From assembly GCA_036677685.1 (NCBI GenBank), contig JAVBWA010000015.1:11363-75362 (forward strand): a stretch of 64,000 bases of DNA. Reading direction: 5' to 3'. Position numbers and translations under genes: made by a program. Under the pieces are notes generated by a model. That model saw only the letters and a program-made list of their open reading frames with translations. It was not told the origin of the DNA and ran no database searches. Shown one piece after another: positions 42,952 through 51,218 of the stretch (positions within the stretch are counted from its first letter, which is position 1; each line of letters starts with the position of its first letter). Origin of the DNA: JAQUBU01 sp036677685 (GTDB taxonomy: Bacteria; Bacillota; Syntrophomonadia; Syntrophomonadales; Syntrophomonadaceae).

Positions 42952-43085
42952 TTAAACATCGGAAGAAACTGCAGAGCAGTTTCAACACAATTTTATTATT
43001 CCCGAAGGGAATCAATATCAGTGGTCCCCGTAGGGGGGCAACACACCGTTGCAACGAAGCGGGGGATATCTTTTCGCTTCGTTAT
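42952..43085 (+). repeat. Family A repeat, copy A11 (right-hand domain shortened)
   Basis: Forward orientation, tttaaacatcggaagaaact at left to ttttcgcttcgttat at right, with all three first hairpins and a shortened closing domain. It is in the same orientation as A10, so the two flank ynbB as direct repeats. Confidence 0.85.
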
Positions 43086-43186
43086 CAATCATTATTCACA
43101 AAAACATTAACATCTATTTTATAACATATATCTGCTGAAAAACACATAATCAGCCGCTCGTATCTTGTATACTTGAATACCATCTC

Positions 43187-44077
43187 TTATTTCTGGGGGT
43201 CCGGCAGGTCCATTTCATCAATCAGCACCAGATCTTTGCGGCTGGGATTATCAATGTCGATAATCCTCAGGGCTTGCAGCCTGATCGATTTCTCCACCAG
43301 ATTCCTTACATAACGGGCATTGCCGCTGTGCGGGTGGCGGTTTTTAACAAATTCCCTGAGCTGGTTTTTCAACTTCCAGCGGCAGCGGCTGCTCAGCTCA
43401 TAATCCCGCTCCGAGTATATTTGCACAGCAATTTGAAACAATTGTTCACTATCATAGTCGGCAAACTCGATATGAATAGGAAAACGCGAGCGCAAGCCGG
43501 GATTGGATTTCAAAAAGCGTTCGGTTTCATTGGAATACCCTGCTAAAATTACTACCAGATTATCCCGCGAATCCTCCATGGTTTTCACTATAGTTGATAT
43601 GGCCTCTCGCCCGAAATCCCTTTCTCCTCCCTGATTCAATGAATAAGCTTCATCGATAAACATAATCCCGCCCATGGACTTTTTTAACATTTCACGGGTC
43701 TTTTGCGCCGTATGACCGATGTATTCACCAACCAGATCAGCTCTTTCCACTTCTACCAGGTGGCCTTTACTCAGAATTCCAATATCATTAAATATTCTTC
43801 CCAGAATACGGGCCACTGTAGTCTTGCCGGTACCGGGATTTCCTTTGAAAACCATATGCAAAACACTGGGACAGGCTTTAAGCTGCAACTGGGTTCGCTT
43901 GTTTTGAATCAAGGTAAAAGCGGTAACTTCCGCCAAAGTACGTTTGACTTCCTTCAGCCCAATTAGTTTCTCCAGTTCGAGGAAGGAATCTTTGCGGGGC
44001 ATAGCCGCAGGCGGGAAATATTCCGAAGGCTGACTTCGTTCCGGCATTACATCCGTGAACTTCATTGATATTTCCAT
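43187..44077 (-). CDS. spoVK: AAA+ ATPase of the CbbX/SpoVK family
   Basis: 296 residues. ELEKLIGLKEVKRTLAEV leads to Walker A GNPGTGKTTVARILG, pore-type HLVEVERADLVGEYIGHTAQKT, Walker B GGIMFIDEAYSL and sensor/arginine-finger region LRSRFPIHIEF. This is the stage V sporulation protein K/CbxX family, a hexameric remodelling ATPase required late in sporulation in Bacillus. Location next to ynbB and glnA supports spoVK, hence a spore-forming lineage. Confidence 0.88.
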   Translation of the reverse strand: MEISMKFTDVMPERSQPSEYFPPAAMPRKDSFLELEKLIGLKEVKRTLAEVTAFTLIQNKRTQLQLKACPSVLHMVFKGNPGTGKTTVARILGRIFNDIGILSKGHLVEVERADLVGEYIGHTAQKTREMLKKSMGGIMFIDEAYSLNQGGERDFGREAISTIVKTMEDSRDNLVVILAGYSNETERFLKSNPGLRSRFPIHIEFADYDSEQLFQIAVQIYSERDYELSSRCRWKLKNQLREFVKNRHPHSGNARYVRNLVEKSIRLQALRIIDIDNPSRKDLVLIDEMDLPDPQK

Positions 44078-44177
44078 TTTCCATCACCACTCTCATAAAG
44101 CTAAGCTATTATATGAGGAATTGTTAAAAGTGGTGCTACAGGGTGTACCTTTGCGGTCCACTGCCGGTTATAGATAA

Positions 44178-44669
44178 TCAAATAGTTACAAAGTGAATTC
44201 TATTGCCATTGTGTTCAATGACTTTTTTCAGGGCATCAAATGAAATCCATATCGTAGCCGTATTATCATTGGGGTGAAACCCCAGCTTGTCATTACCGGC
44301 CAAATCATTATCCAATACCACCTCTACAGCGGCTTCAGAATCATTAATTATCCCCATGGGGGTAACTTCCCCTTTGTGAAGCTGCAGGTATTTAAAAAGC
44401 CTGTCTTCCGAAGCAAAGCCCAGTCTGCTGCAGCCCAATTGCTCCTGTATTTTTTTAAGATCAGCCTTTTTATCTTTATCAAGAACCAGCAGAAAATGCC
44501 GTTTCCCCTTGTCATCACGTAAAAACAGGTTTTTACAACCGGTTCCATATTGGTTTAGATTCAGCTTATCCATATCCTCAACGGTAAAAGCCGCCGGATG
44601 ATTAATAAGTTGGTACTCAATATCCAAAGCCTTGAGTATTTTAAATACTTTTTCCTGCGGATTGTCCAT
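44178..44669 (-). CDS. proX: Prolyl-tRNA editing protein (ProX/YbaK family)
   Basis: 163 residues, one YbaK/EbsC deacylase domain. INHPAAFTVEDMDKL, GTGCKNLFLRDDKGKRHFLLVL and the conserved Lys region, then LHKGEVTPMGIIND and LGFHPNDNTATIWISFDAL match the ProXp-ala/PrdX group that removes alanine mischarged on tRNA-Pro. It acts in trans in the cytoplasm. Single gene without clear operon partners. Confidence 0.85.
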   Translation of the reverse strand: MDNPQEKVFKILKALDIEYQLINHPAAFTVEDMDKLNLNQYGTGCKNLFLRDDKGKRHFLLVLDKDKKADLKKIQEQLGCSRLGFASEDRLFKYLQLHKGEVTPMGIINDSEAAVEVVLDNDLAGNDKLGFHPNDNTATIWISFDALKKVIEHNGNRIHFVTI

Positions 44670-44737
44670 TATTTCTCCTATCTCAATAAATTAAAAATAT
44701 CTTTACCTTTAAAAGGATATTAAAAACCCGTGAGAGG

Positions 44738-45316
44738 TCAATTATCATCATAAGCAAATGAGTTTTCCCAGTCTTTTCTCAGTAAAGCCAGAACAATCTG
44801 GTCCTGAAATTCTCCTTTGGCAAATTCATAATCTCTCAACACGCCTTCGGCTTTAAATCCGAGTTTTTCGAGCGTACGGACAGAACGGTCGTTCCCGAGC
44901 GTAACAAAAGCTTCAATCCGGTTGAAGAAAAGGGTCTCAAAGAGATATTGCAAGACGGCATGCATCACTTCCTGCATGACACCCCTGCCCCAATAACTCC
45001 GGCCTATCTCATAACCAACCTCAGCACGCCGGTGTTCAGCTTTCACGTTGTGGTAGCCGCAGCTCCCCAGAACAGTTCCACTGTGTTTATCAACAATCGC
45101 CCAGCGCATCCCTTCCTGGGTTTCGGGAAGGCTGTTCAAAAGTTCCACCATCTGCCGGCTTTCCTCAAGCGTTTTGATGGATGCAGTCATATATTCCGTA
45201 ACTATATCATCCGACCAATAACTATGTAAGGTTTCAATGTCGCCTGCTTCGATCTTTCGTAAGGTGAAGCGAGCGGTTTCTAATTGAACTGTTGCTGTCA
45301 TGTTTATTTCTACCAT
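44738..45316 (-). CDS. GNAT acetyltransferase, RimJ/RimL type
   Basis: 192 residues. RFTLRKIEAGDIETLHSYWSD, VLGSCGYHNV, EVGYEIGRSYWGRGVMQEV (acetyl-CoA pyrophosphate loop) and RIEAFVTLGNDRSVRTLEKLGF are the GNAT motifs of ribosomal-protein N-acetyltransferase relatives. Substrate unknown. The start is unsure: ATG 45316 directly abuts aaagga, whereas ATG 45301 has it 15 bases upstream. Confidence 0.82.
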   Translation of the reverse strand: MVEINMTATVQLETARFTLRKIEAGDIETLHSYWSDDIVTEYMTASIKTLEESRQMVELLNSLPETQEGMRWAIVDKHSGTVLGSCGYHNVKAEHRRAEVGYEIGRSYWGRGVMQEVMHAVLQYLFETLFFNRIEAFVTLGNDRSVRTLEKLGFKAEGVLRDYEFAKGEFQDQIVLALLRKDWENSFAYDDN

Positions 45317-45320
45317 TCCT

Positions 45321-45584
45321 TTATAATAGCCCCCACAGATGTAATCCCTTCTCCTGGATTATTAGCCAGGCTATTGCCAGCCACCCGGCCAATGCTATTA
45401 CTCCCAGGAGTTTGTCCAACCATGACATCGTTGACCCCCTGATTACAATATAAATGACCATAACAATGACATAAAATACAATAAGAGCAAGGGCGATATA
45501 AAACAAGGAGTTCCATCCGGTTTTTAGCCATCCCAGAATGACGGCGCCTAATAATATGCTGATCTCAAATATTGCACTGCGCAT
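45321..45584 (-). CDS. Small three-helix membrane protein
   Basis: 87 residues with hydrophobic segments at about 4-18, 24-46 and 57-76. No charged catalytic signature. ATG 45584 has caggagg eight bases upstream. Function not recognised. It lies just upstream of the acetyltransferase gene with a 4-base gap. Confidence 0.6.
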   Translation of the reverse strand: MRSAIFEISILLGAVILGWLKTGWNSLFYIALALIVFYVIVMVIYIVIRGSTMSWLDKLLGVIALAGWLAIAWLIIQEKGLHLWGLL

Positions 45585-45628
45585 TATCGGTTCCTCCTGC
45601 AAGAATTACTCAATATCTTAAAAACTGT

Positions 45629-46381
45629 CTAATAACTAATCCCCAACTGACGGCCTTCTGAAGTAACTTCCACTTTTGCTTCTTCTATTAGCGACTTTAT
45701 TTTATCATCATCAATCCACAAGGGGCTTTTTACAATATATCCTTGCTTATCTTCCTGTAAATCCCCATATTTTTCCATGTAGGTATTCCAATTTGCTTTA
45801 GCCAGGCTATTGGTAAAGCGATCTCTCACTAACAAGAAATATTCTTCCTCGGAAATATCCCAGGCTTTTAATAGAACTGTTATTTCTTCAGTCTCCATAT
45901 ATTTTCGTTGATCAGCTATGTAGGCATCAATCTGGTCTTCCGGGGGATATAATCCCAGGTTTCTTGCCGCACTGCTTATAACCTTGTCTTCTATTAACTC
46001 TTCGAATATTTCCTTATTAGAAGGAACACGTTCATTTCCCCGAATCTTTTCGAAATACCAATCTGTAGCTGTAACGCTCTCCCCGTTAATTCGGGCAACA
46101 ACGATATTTGTATTTTCAGTAGTGACTTTTCCTTTAAACTTCTCCCCCAACTGCCGCATTTTTTCATTGCTTTCGGCTTGTTGAGCCGGATCAGGTTTTG
46201 TAACCTGAGATAAATCCATTTCTGGGATAAGAGAGTCATTTGTGGCTGCAATAATTTCTTTAATCTGAGACTGAGTAAGTGCTTGATCGGTATCTTTAAT
46301 TTTATTTGATTCTTGTGAATTTGAACAACCTGTTAATATCGTAATAATAAATAAGAGACATATAATAAATAATTTTCTCAT
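45629..46381 (-). CDS. Lipoprotein with a SurA-N-like chaperone region but no PPIase domain
   Basis: 250 residues. A type II signal peptide (MRKLFIICLLFIITILTGCS) has lipobox LTGC, so the mature protein is lipid-anchored outside the membrane. From about residue 90, VVARINGESVTATDWYFEKIR resembles the N-terminal helical domain of SurA/PrsA-like foldases. No parvulin domain follows; the C-terminus KVEVTSEGRQLGISY is short. Possibly an extracytoplasmic chaperone or a decayed foldase. Confidence 0.65.
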   Translation of the reverse strand: MRKLFIICLLFIITILTGCSNSQESNKIKDTDQALTQSQIKEIIAATNDSLIPEMDLSQVTKPDPAQQAESNEKMRQLGEKFKGKVTTENTNIVVARINGESVTATDWYFEKIRGNERVPSNKEIFEELIEDKVISSAARNLGLYPPEDQIDAYIADQRKYMETEEITVLLKAWDISEEEYFLLVRDRFTNSLAKANWNTYMEKYGDLQEDKQGYIVKSPLWIDDDKIKSLIEEAKVEVTSEGRQLGISY

Positions 46382-46485
46382 AATGCGACCCCACCCCAAT
46401 GTATCAGACCTTAACTGTCAGTTGAGCCAATGGTGCAAAAACTATTAATATCTGAATGAAAATCCCATGGCTGCTTTAACCTCCA

Positions 46486-47229
46486 TTATGCAGCCGTTTC
46501 AGCAACAACAATCAGACGCCAACTGTTTTTGTTATATGCACTCATGTCATAATCGCCATAAATCTGAATATTGATAAAACCCGCTTGTGAGAGCAATCTC
46601 CTGTAATCTTCATCAAGCAGTATCCTATAAACAATATCATATTGATTGGTTTCCAAGCGATTTACACTGTGAAACAGGTCCAATACATGAATCGTTTGAA
46701 AATGGTTATCATGTTCTTTAATAAAAACCCGTGAAAAGTCTTCCCGGTTTATGACCACCTCTATTGATGGCAAAGATAGTGTAAAATGTGTTGTGCCCTG
46801 CGTCAAAACCAGCAAACCATGTTTATTTAACCTGTTTTTCATAGAACGTAGAGCCAGTAATAAATCTTCATCTGTATGCAAATGGGGTAATGCTGTGGTG
46901 AGACATACAATTGCGTCAAAGGATATATCAAACTTGTCCTCCAAGTATCGAAAATCGCACTGACGTAAGGAAATATTCTGGTTTCTCTCCTGCAGATTTC
47001 GGTTTGCTACCTCGAGCATAGATTCCGAATAATCCGATCCCCATACATCGTAACCTAACTGGGCCAACATATAAAGATGCTGTCCTGTCCCACAAGCACA
47101 ATCCAAAACGGTTTTGACCCCATGTTCAGAAAAGATTTTATTTAGGAAAGTTTTTTCATCACCCAAATATTCTTCTATTGGGCCAAACTCATCATAGTCA
47201 TAAGCAAATTTTTCATATATATCTTTCAT
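46486..47229 (-). CDS. Class I SAM-dependent methyltransferase
   Basis: 247 residues. The SAM loop is VLDCACGTGQHLYMLAQLGYDVWGSDYS, followed by the motif II/III region FDAIVCLTTALPHLHTDEDL. Small-molecule or tRNA substrates are possible; no family-specific signature is seen. ATG 47229 follows ggaggg by 6 bases. Confidence 0.8.
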   Translation of the reverse strand: MKDIYEKFAYDYDEFGPIEEYLGDEKTFLNKIFSEHGVKTVLDCACGTGQHLYMLAQLGYDVWGSDYSESMLEVANRNLQERNQNISLRQCDFRYLEDKFDISFDAIVCLTTALPHLHTDEDLLLALRSMKNRLNKHGLLVLTQGTTHFTLSLPSIEVVINREDFSRVFIKEHDNHFQTIHVLDLFHSVNRLETNQYDIVYRILLDEDYRRLLSQAGFINIQIYGDYDMSAYNKNSWRLIVVAETAA

Positions 47230-47396
47230 CGCAAACCCTCCTATCATACATCAGGGTTCTATCACTATAAGGTTGAAAAATTCTGTTAACTGTATGTTAT
47301 ATAAATAATAATATATTCTATTAGCATCACATGATTAACCTTCGGCGAAGTCAGTTCAACTTCCTGGTATATGGATAATTGGCAGTTAGTGTTTTA

Positions 47397-48143
47397 CTAT
47401 TCTTGTAGGTTTCGACGACGATTTAATTCGGCGGGTAATACAAACAGATATTTCATCAGCTCTTCGACAAAATTCATAAGTTGTTTGGCATCCTCCATGG
47501 TGACTTTATTAGCCGGATCATAATGAGCACCTTGATTGCCAATTAATCGTATTTCTTTTGCCCATTCAGAGAGGGATGGTTGTAAAATGTTTTTATCCTT
47601 GAGAACTTGTAATCTATGAGCCAAATTCCCCTTATCTTCCCCAAAATGTGCTGTAATGGCTTCGACAGTTCTTCTGAGCATCACAGCTGTAGCTCGTGGA
47701 GCTTTTGCATAATAGGTTGTAGTAGCTTCTGAAAAAATATCTATTATTTCATCAGGAATATCTTTTGAAAGATTGCTCTGTTGCAAAGGCCACCAGCTAA
47801 CTCCTCTGAAAGAAATTTCCCCACCTTTTCCAAATCCCAATCTGCTGGGGTGATCGTCAATCCATTCTTCTTCAATAACGACTACTCCTTGATTACAGTG
47901 GCGACATACTAAACAGGTTACCTTATCAGAATAGCTGCGGTATGGTTGACCACCAGATGGATGTACAATTCCTCCCGAAAATGTAACCGGCAGCTCTCCT
48001 ATAAGCTCAAAGCTTGACTGTTTACCACAACGAGGACATAAACCATTAGGTCTATAAGAATCAGGCAATCCATCGTGCGTTATCGGTAAATCTTCATTTC
48101 TAGTGCCTTTTACTACATTGGATTTCCTGAATATATTAAACAC
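47397..48143 (-). CDS. DUF4145 domain protein with zinc-ribbon cysteines
   Basis: 248 residues. CPRCGKQ near residue 37 and CLVCRHCNQG near 78 form a probable zinc ribbon. The C-terminal half, ATAVMLRRTVEAITAHFG, LQVLKDKNIL, WAKEIRLIGNQGAH and LMNFVEELMKYLFVLP, is DUF4145, a helical domain often found in or beside restriction and defence proteins. GTG 48143 is preferred: cggagg lies nine bases upstream, while an ATG at 48152 abuts it. Role unknown. Confidence 0.7.
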   Translation of the reverse strand: MFNIFRKSNVVKGTRNEDLPITHDGLPDSYRPNGLCPRCGKQSSFELIGELPVTFSGGIVHPSGGQPYRSYSDKVTCLVCRHCNQGVVVIEEEWIDDHPSRLGFGKGGEISFRGVSWWPLQQSNLSKDIPDEIIDIFSEATTTYYAKAPRATAVMLRRTVEAITAHFGEDKGNLAHRLQVLKDKNILQPSLSEWAKEIRLIGNQGAHYDPANKVTMEDAKQLMNFVEELMKYLFVLPAELNRRRNLQE

Positions 48144-48716
48144 TGTAATCATCCTCCGCTTTAAATGCCCGTCAAATACAATTTAGCTTCAAGCTCCAGA
48201 TATAACATGATTCTGATAATTTCGAGGAATTCTTTTCTATGAATAATCAGAAGTATTGCAAACTATCGAGCACAAAACAAATGAGAAATATAATAATTTC
48301 ATTTCACAATATATTAGACATTAAGGTCTTCCATAATGATAATTGGTTATAACTACCCATTATTAGCCTTCGGCGAAGTTGGGCGTTTCTTTTCCAGTAT
48401 TCGCCTGACCGGTATATTGATAATGGGAAGCTGGATGCTGTCAATAACCCCGTTCCCTTGACAAGCTCATTTTTTCTAAGTGATCGTGCCTTTTTTTATG
48501 TAATAGTTAATGTTGTTTTCTTTGCAAAAATCAACTACTTTATCAACCTGTTGATTATAGAACGCTCTATGGGTTGTAAAAGCTACTACTCCAGAATTGA
48601 GGGCAATGTTATCTGGAATGCAAAGCACCAATTTGCCGGAAATGGAATAATAACTAATTCCATGATTGACAAGGCTGGTTCAGCACTTATGCACTACTGA
48701 ATTAACGATTGGAAAA
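48144..48716. other. Gap with a family C composite repeat
   Basis: About 570 bases. The family C composite lies at 48359-48463. The remainder shows no convincing gene; a plus-strand frame at 48458-48700 lacks an SD and begins inside the repeat. Confidence 0.4.
48359..48463. repeat. Family C composite repeat with hairpin C1
   Basis: Begins attattagccttcggcgaag and ends with the hairpin TGTCAA-(taaccccgttcccttg region)-TTGACA (48439-48463). The first module also occurs at 47335, 61962, 62826 and 63889; the hairpin recurs with other stems at 50816, 60251 and 62869. Confidence 0.65.
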
Positions 48717-48917
48717 CTAAAAAAAGATCCATTGTATACCTGAATATATGAATATGATTGCAGGTATGGCTAATCCGACAATTCCTACCCATTCAGAAAT
48801 GTTCAACCCAAGCATACTGTAAAAAGGCCGAATAAAATTGGCAATTCGTCTGCAAAAAACAAGGGATACTATCCCAATTACCAACATGATTAGTCCCACT
48901 ACTTTGATATCTGTCAT
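48717..48917 (-). CDS. Small two-helix membrane protein, copy 1 of a paralogous pair
   Basis: 66 residues, helices at about 5-22 and 43-63, joined by a basic segment LVFCRRIANFIRPFYSMLGL. The gene at 49018-49209 encodes a clear paralogue with the same CRRIA..F.R.FY core. SD gggag lies eight bases upstream. Function unknown. Confidence 0.65.
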   Translation of the reverse strand: MTDIKVVGLIMLVIGIVSLVFCRRIANFIRPFYSMLGLNISEWVGIVGLAIPAIIFIYSGIQWIFF

Positions 48918-49017
48918 TATTTATTCTCCCACAAACACCTATCTAACGTACACCGCCATATTAGAATCTATGCGCTGTCAATGATCTTGTCTGTTTTCAT
49001 GAAAATAATTAAGACTA

Positions 49018-49209
49018 TTAATTAGTTAATCCTATATAAATAAATCCTATACCGGCTATTACTACTCCAATAATCGTTGTCCACTCGGATAAATTGATTC
49101 CGAAAAAACCATAAAAGGATCGAGTAAAATCGGCAATTCGTCTACAGAAAACTAACATGATTATGCCTAATAATACTGAAATGAACTCCACTACTTGAAT
49201 ACCACTCAT
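49018..49209 (-). CDS. Small two-helix membrane protein, copy 2 of a paralogous pair
   Basis: 63 residues, same layout as the neighbour: helix, LVFCRRIADFTRSFYGFFGI, SEW, helix. About half of the residues are shared. SD gaaggtg lies six bases upstream. The pair arose by tandem duplication. Confidence 0.65.
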   Translation of the reverse strand: MSGIQVVEFISVLLGIIMLVFCRRIADFTRSFYGFFGINLSEWTTIIGVVIAGIGFIYIGLTN

Positions 49210-49479
49210 AACTTACACCTTCTAAAATGTAAATATTTCCTAAATCGTTCCTCCAAAGCCAAAACCCGCTCGATATGAATAGCTTCTAGTATTACTACCG
49301 TAGTGGTTTTTGAGTACTGGGGATATCTCCTTCTATACTATCCTCCGTAATAAAGCTGAGCCTGCAAAAAATGTATGATGGCAGTCTATACCAGTTATTA
49401 CCATTGTATAGTAACTCGGAGATCGGCTTGCATTTTATCTTCTTTGCCGCTATAGGTATGGGAATCGTCAGACAAAATC

Positions 49480-50454
49480 TTAAGAAGGTCTATCATTTAA
49501 AGCTTTAATAAATATTTCAATAACTTCTTGAAAGGCTTTTGTTTTTACTCCAAGAGTGAAATGATTCAAAACTAACGGTTTATTATTATTTATAATAAAC
49601 CAACCCGTAAATCTGCATTTTATTTTTATTCTTTTTATATCATTTAACGAAATTCTGTTAATAATATATTTCCCAACTAATGACTGGCTAAGCTTGTAAT
49701 AGAGATATTTATTAGTAATAACAAATCCTGAAGGCTCAATAGATCCAAAGTTGCCAACAAATGTATTGTCCACAAGAAAAATACATACTTCCTGTTCAGA
49801 GTCATAATCTGCATAAATCCTACGTGCGCGTTCAAGTATATCTTTAGGAATAAAAGGCCCATAGTAAAACCCTTCAAATCCCCAGTTTCGCCTACCTAGA
49901 TTTGTCCGCGAAAAATAATCTCGTGCTATTTTAAACAGCTGTGCGTTTTCGAGGTTCTCCCATCCTACGGGTAAGTAATCTCTTTCATAGTTACAGATAC
50001 TTACATCTAAGATATCTTCCTTTTCAACTTTGTTAAGTATTAATCCTATGATTTCATTTAGATAACTGGCTTCACGTCGCGAATATAGAATTAGTGAACC
50101 AATCTTATGTCCATTTATCTTGATTGTGTTATCAAATATAATATTCTTTTTTATTACCAGACTATTAATACCGGACAGAGGCAGGCAATCAACCACATTG
50201 AATGAGTGGGTATAATAAAACATTTTACAGTAGAATCTCTTATTACTTAGCATAAACCATCGAACGGTATCATCCCAATTCGGTCCGTCAAGATAAAAAA
50301 TCAAAGGAATTTCTTCTGCCGGATTGTATTCTGAGAAAACTTCTCTAACAAGACATAGTTGTTCTTCATTAATATCTGGATATAAAGTAGTTTGTTTAGT
50401 TGATGAATACTGATAATAATACTCTTTGACTAATTCTAATAATATATCTTTCAA
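49480..50454 (-). CDS. Protein with two bacterial PH-like repeats, function unknown
   Basis: 324 residues. Two halves look alike: FMLSNKRFYCKMFYY..LPLSGINSLVIKK..IKINGHKIGSL and GFVITNKYLYYKLSQ..ISLNDIKRIKIK..WFIINNNKPL, each a beta-rich pattern followed by a long helix (EIIGLILNKVE; EVIEIFIKALN). This resembles tandem bPH-type domains. No signal peptide. TTG 50454 is preferred because gaggggtgg lies 6 bases upstream; an ATG at 50496 lacks an SD. Next to it are the small membrane proteins. Confidence 0.55.
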   Translation of the reverse strand: MKDILLELVKEYYYQYSSTKQTTLYPDINEEQLCLVREVFSEYNPAEEIPLIFYLDGPNWDDTVRWFMLSNKRFYCKMFYYTHSFNVVDCLPLSGINSLVIKKNIIFDNTIKINGHKIGSLILYSRREASYLNEIIGLILNKVEKEDILDVSICNYERDYLPVGWENLENAQLFKIARDYFSRTNLGRRNWGFEGFYYGPFIPKDILERARRIYADYDSEQEVCIFLVDNTFVGNFGSIEPSGFVITNKYLYYKLSQSLVGKYIINRISLNDIKRIKIKCRFTGWFIINNNKPLVLNHFTLGVKTKAFQEVIEIFIKALNDRPS

Positions 50455-50510
50455 AAATATCCACCCCTCGTTATTAAATTTATCATTTTTTCTCATTACA
50501 GGTGGACCAT

Positions 50511-50706
50511 ATTTTTCGGGAGAAGGTCAGCACATATACTAATATGCTTAATATGTGTTTTAAAGCAAAGACAAGTTGAATTACAGCTTGCATAATTGAA
50601 TTATAGCTTTGCTTTTGCTGCTTTGGGGCGGCGTTTTGTTGCGTAGCACATTCCTGAACATTATTTTCCCAGGATGGCTGAATAAACAGCCGCCCCCGAA
50701 AAAACG
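50511..50706. repeat. Possible 190-bp inverted-repeat-bounded element
   Basis: tttttcggg near the left end and cccgaaaaa near the right end form an inverted repeat. Inside, aaagcaaag (50573-50581) and ctttgcttt (50606-50614) form another. No coding sequence is convincing. It may be a degraded non-autonomous element. Confidence 0.35.
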
Positions 50707-50815
50707 CCACTTCATGTTTAATGTATAGGTGTTTTGTTATAGATTTTGTTTAGTTAATTGCTCAAAAGTGCCGATTTGATGGCCTTTGCAGGAGGCGGTT
50801 GTGGTATTGCGAAAA

Positions 50816-50846
50816 AGTTGACAATAACTCCGTCCCCTCGTCAACT
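50816..50846. repeat. Family C hairpin C2
   Basis: AGTTGAC and GTCAACT (7 bp) enclose aataactccgtcccctc. Confidence 0.7.
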
Positions 50847-50859
50847 CTTTGTATAGACA

Positions 50860-50882
50860 GAAGAACCGTCCCCCCGGTCTTC
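50860..50882. repeat. Family C-related hairpin C5 at the end of a small gene
   Basis: GAAGA and TCTTC enclose accgtccccccgg. Its end overlaps the TGA stop (50881-50883) of the adjacent minus-strand gene. Confidence 0.6.
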
Positions 50883-51093
50883 ATTTTTTTAAAATTTCCT
50901 GAATGGCAAAAATAAAACATATTATACCTCCAAAAAGAAGCCAATATTCAATAAATTTTCGATACCCTTCTGTATATTTCTTTTTTCGAAATGTTTTAAC
51001 AAGGGTTTCCATCATTAACCCTGCTAACGGCTTTCTAAATAGAGTAAATAATAATCCTCCCCAAACCCAAGTGAACATCATCTGATAATCCAT
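50881..51093 (-). CDS. Small two-helix membrane protein
   Basis: 70 residues with helices at about 5-20 and 48-65 and a strongly basic loop (KTFRKKKYTEGYRKF). SD aagggag lies 7 bases before ATG 51093. It is not an obvious paralogue of the 48717/49018 pair but has the same layout. Function unknown. Confidence 0.55.
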   Translation of the reverse strand: MDYQMMFTWVWGGLLFTLFRKPLAGLMMETLVKTFRKKKYTEGYRKFIEYWLLFGGIICFIFAIQEILKK

Positions 51094-51218
51094 TGCTTCA
51101 CTCCCTTATTTAAAAACCCAATAGACTGAACCACCTAGATTGTGAGGCTTCCCCGATAAAATAGACACTCCAGAGTTAGGTTTTCTCGTTAACTCGCAAG
51201 ATTACACAGAATTTGAGT

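Noticed and set aside
11470..43085. Family A copies as a CRISPR array or rRNA/tRNA fragments
   Set aside because: Copies are kilobases apart, in both orientations, with no spacer pattern and no rRNA or tRNA features.
48458..48700. 80-residue plus-strand frame
   Set aside because: Begins inside a family C hairpin, no SD, no family resemblance.
50483..50710. 75-residue minus-strand frame
   Set aside because: Overlaps the inverted-repeat element, low-complexity, start and SD not convincing.
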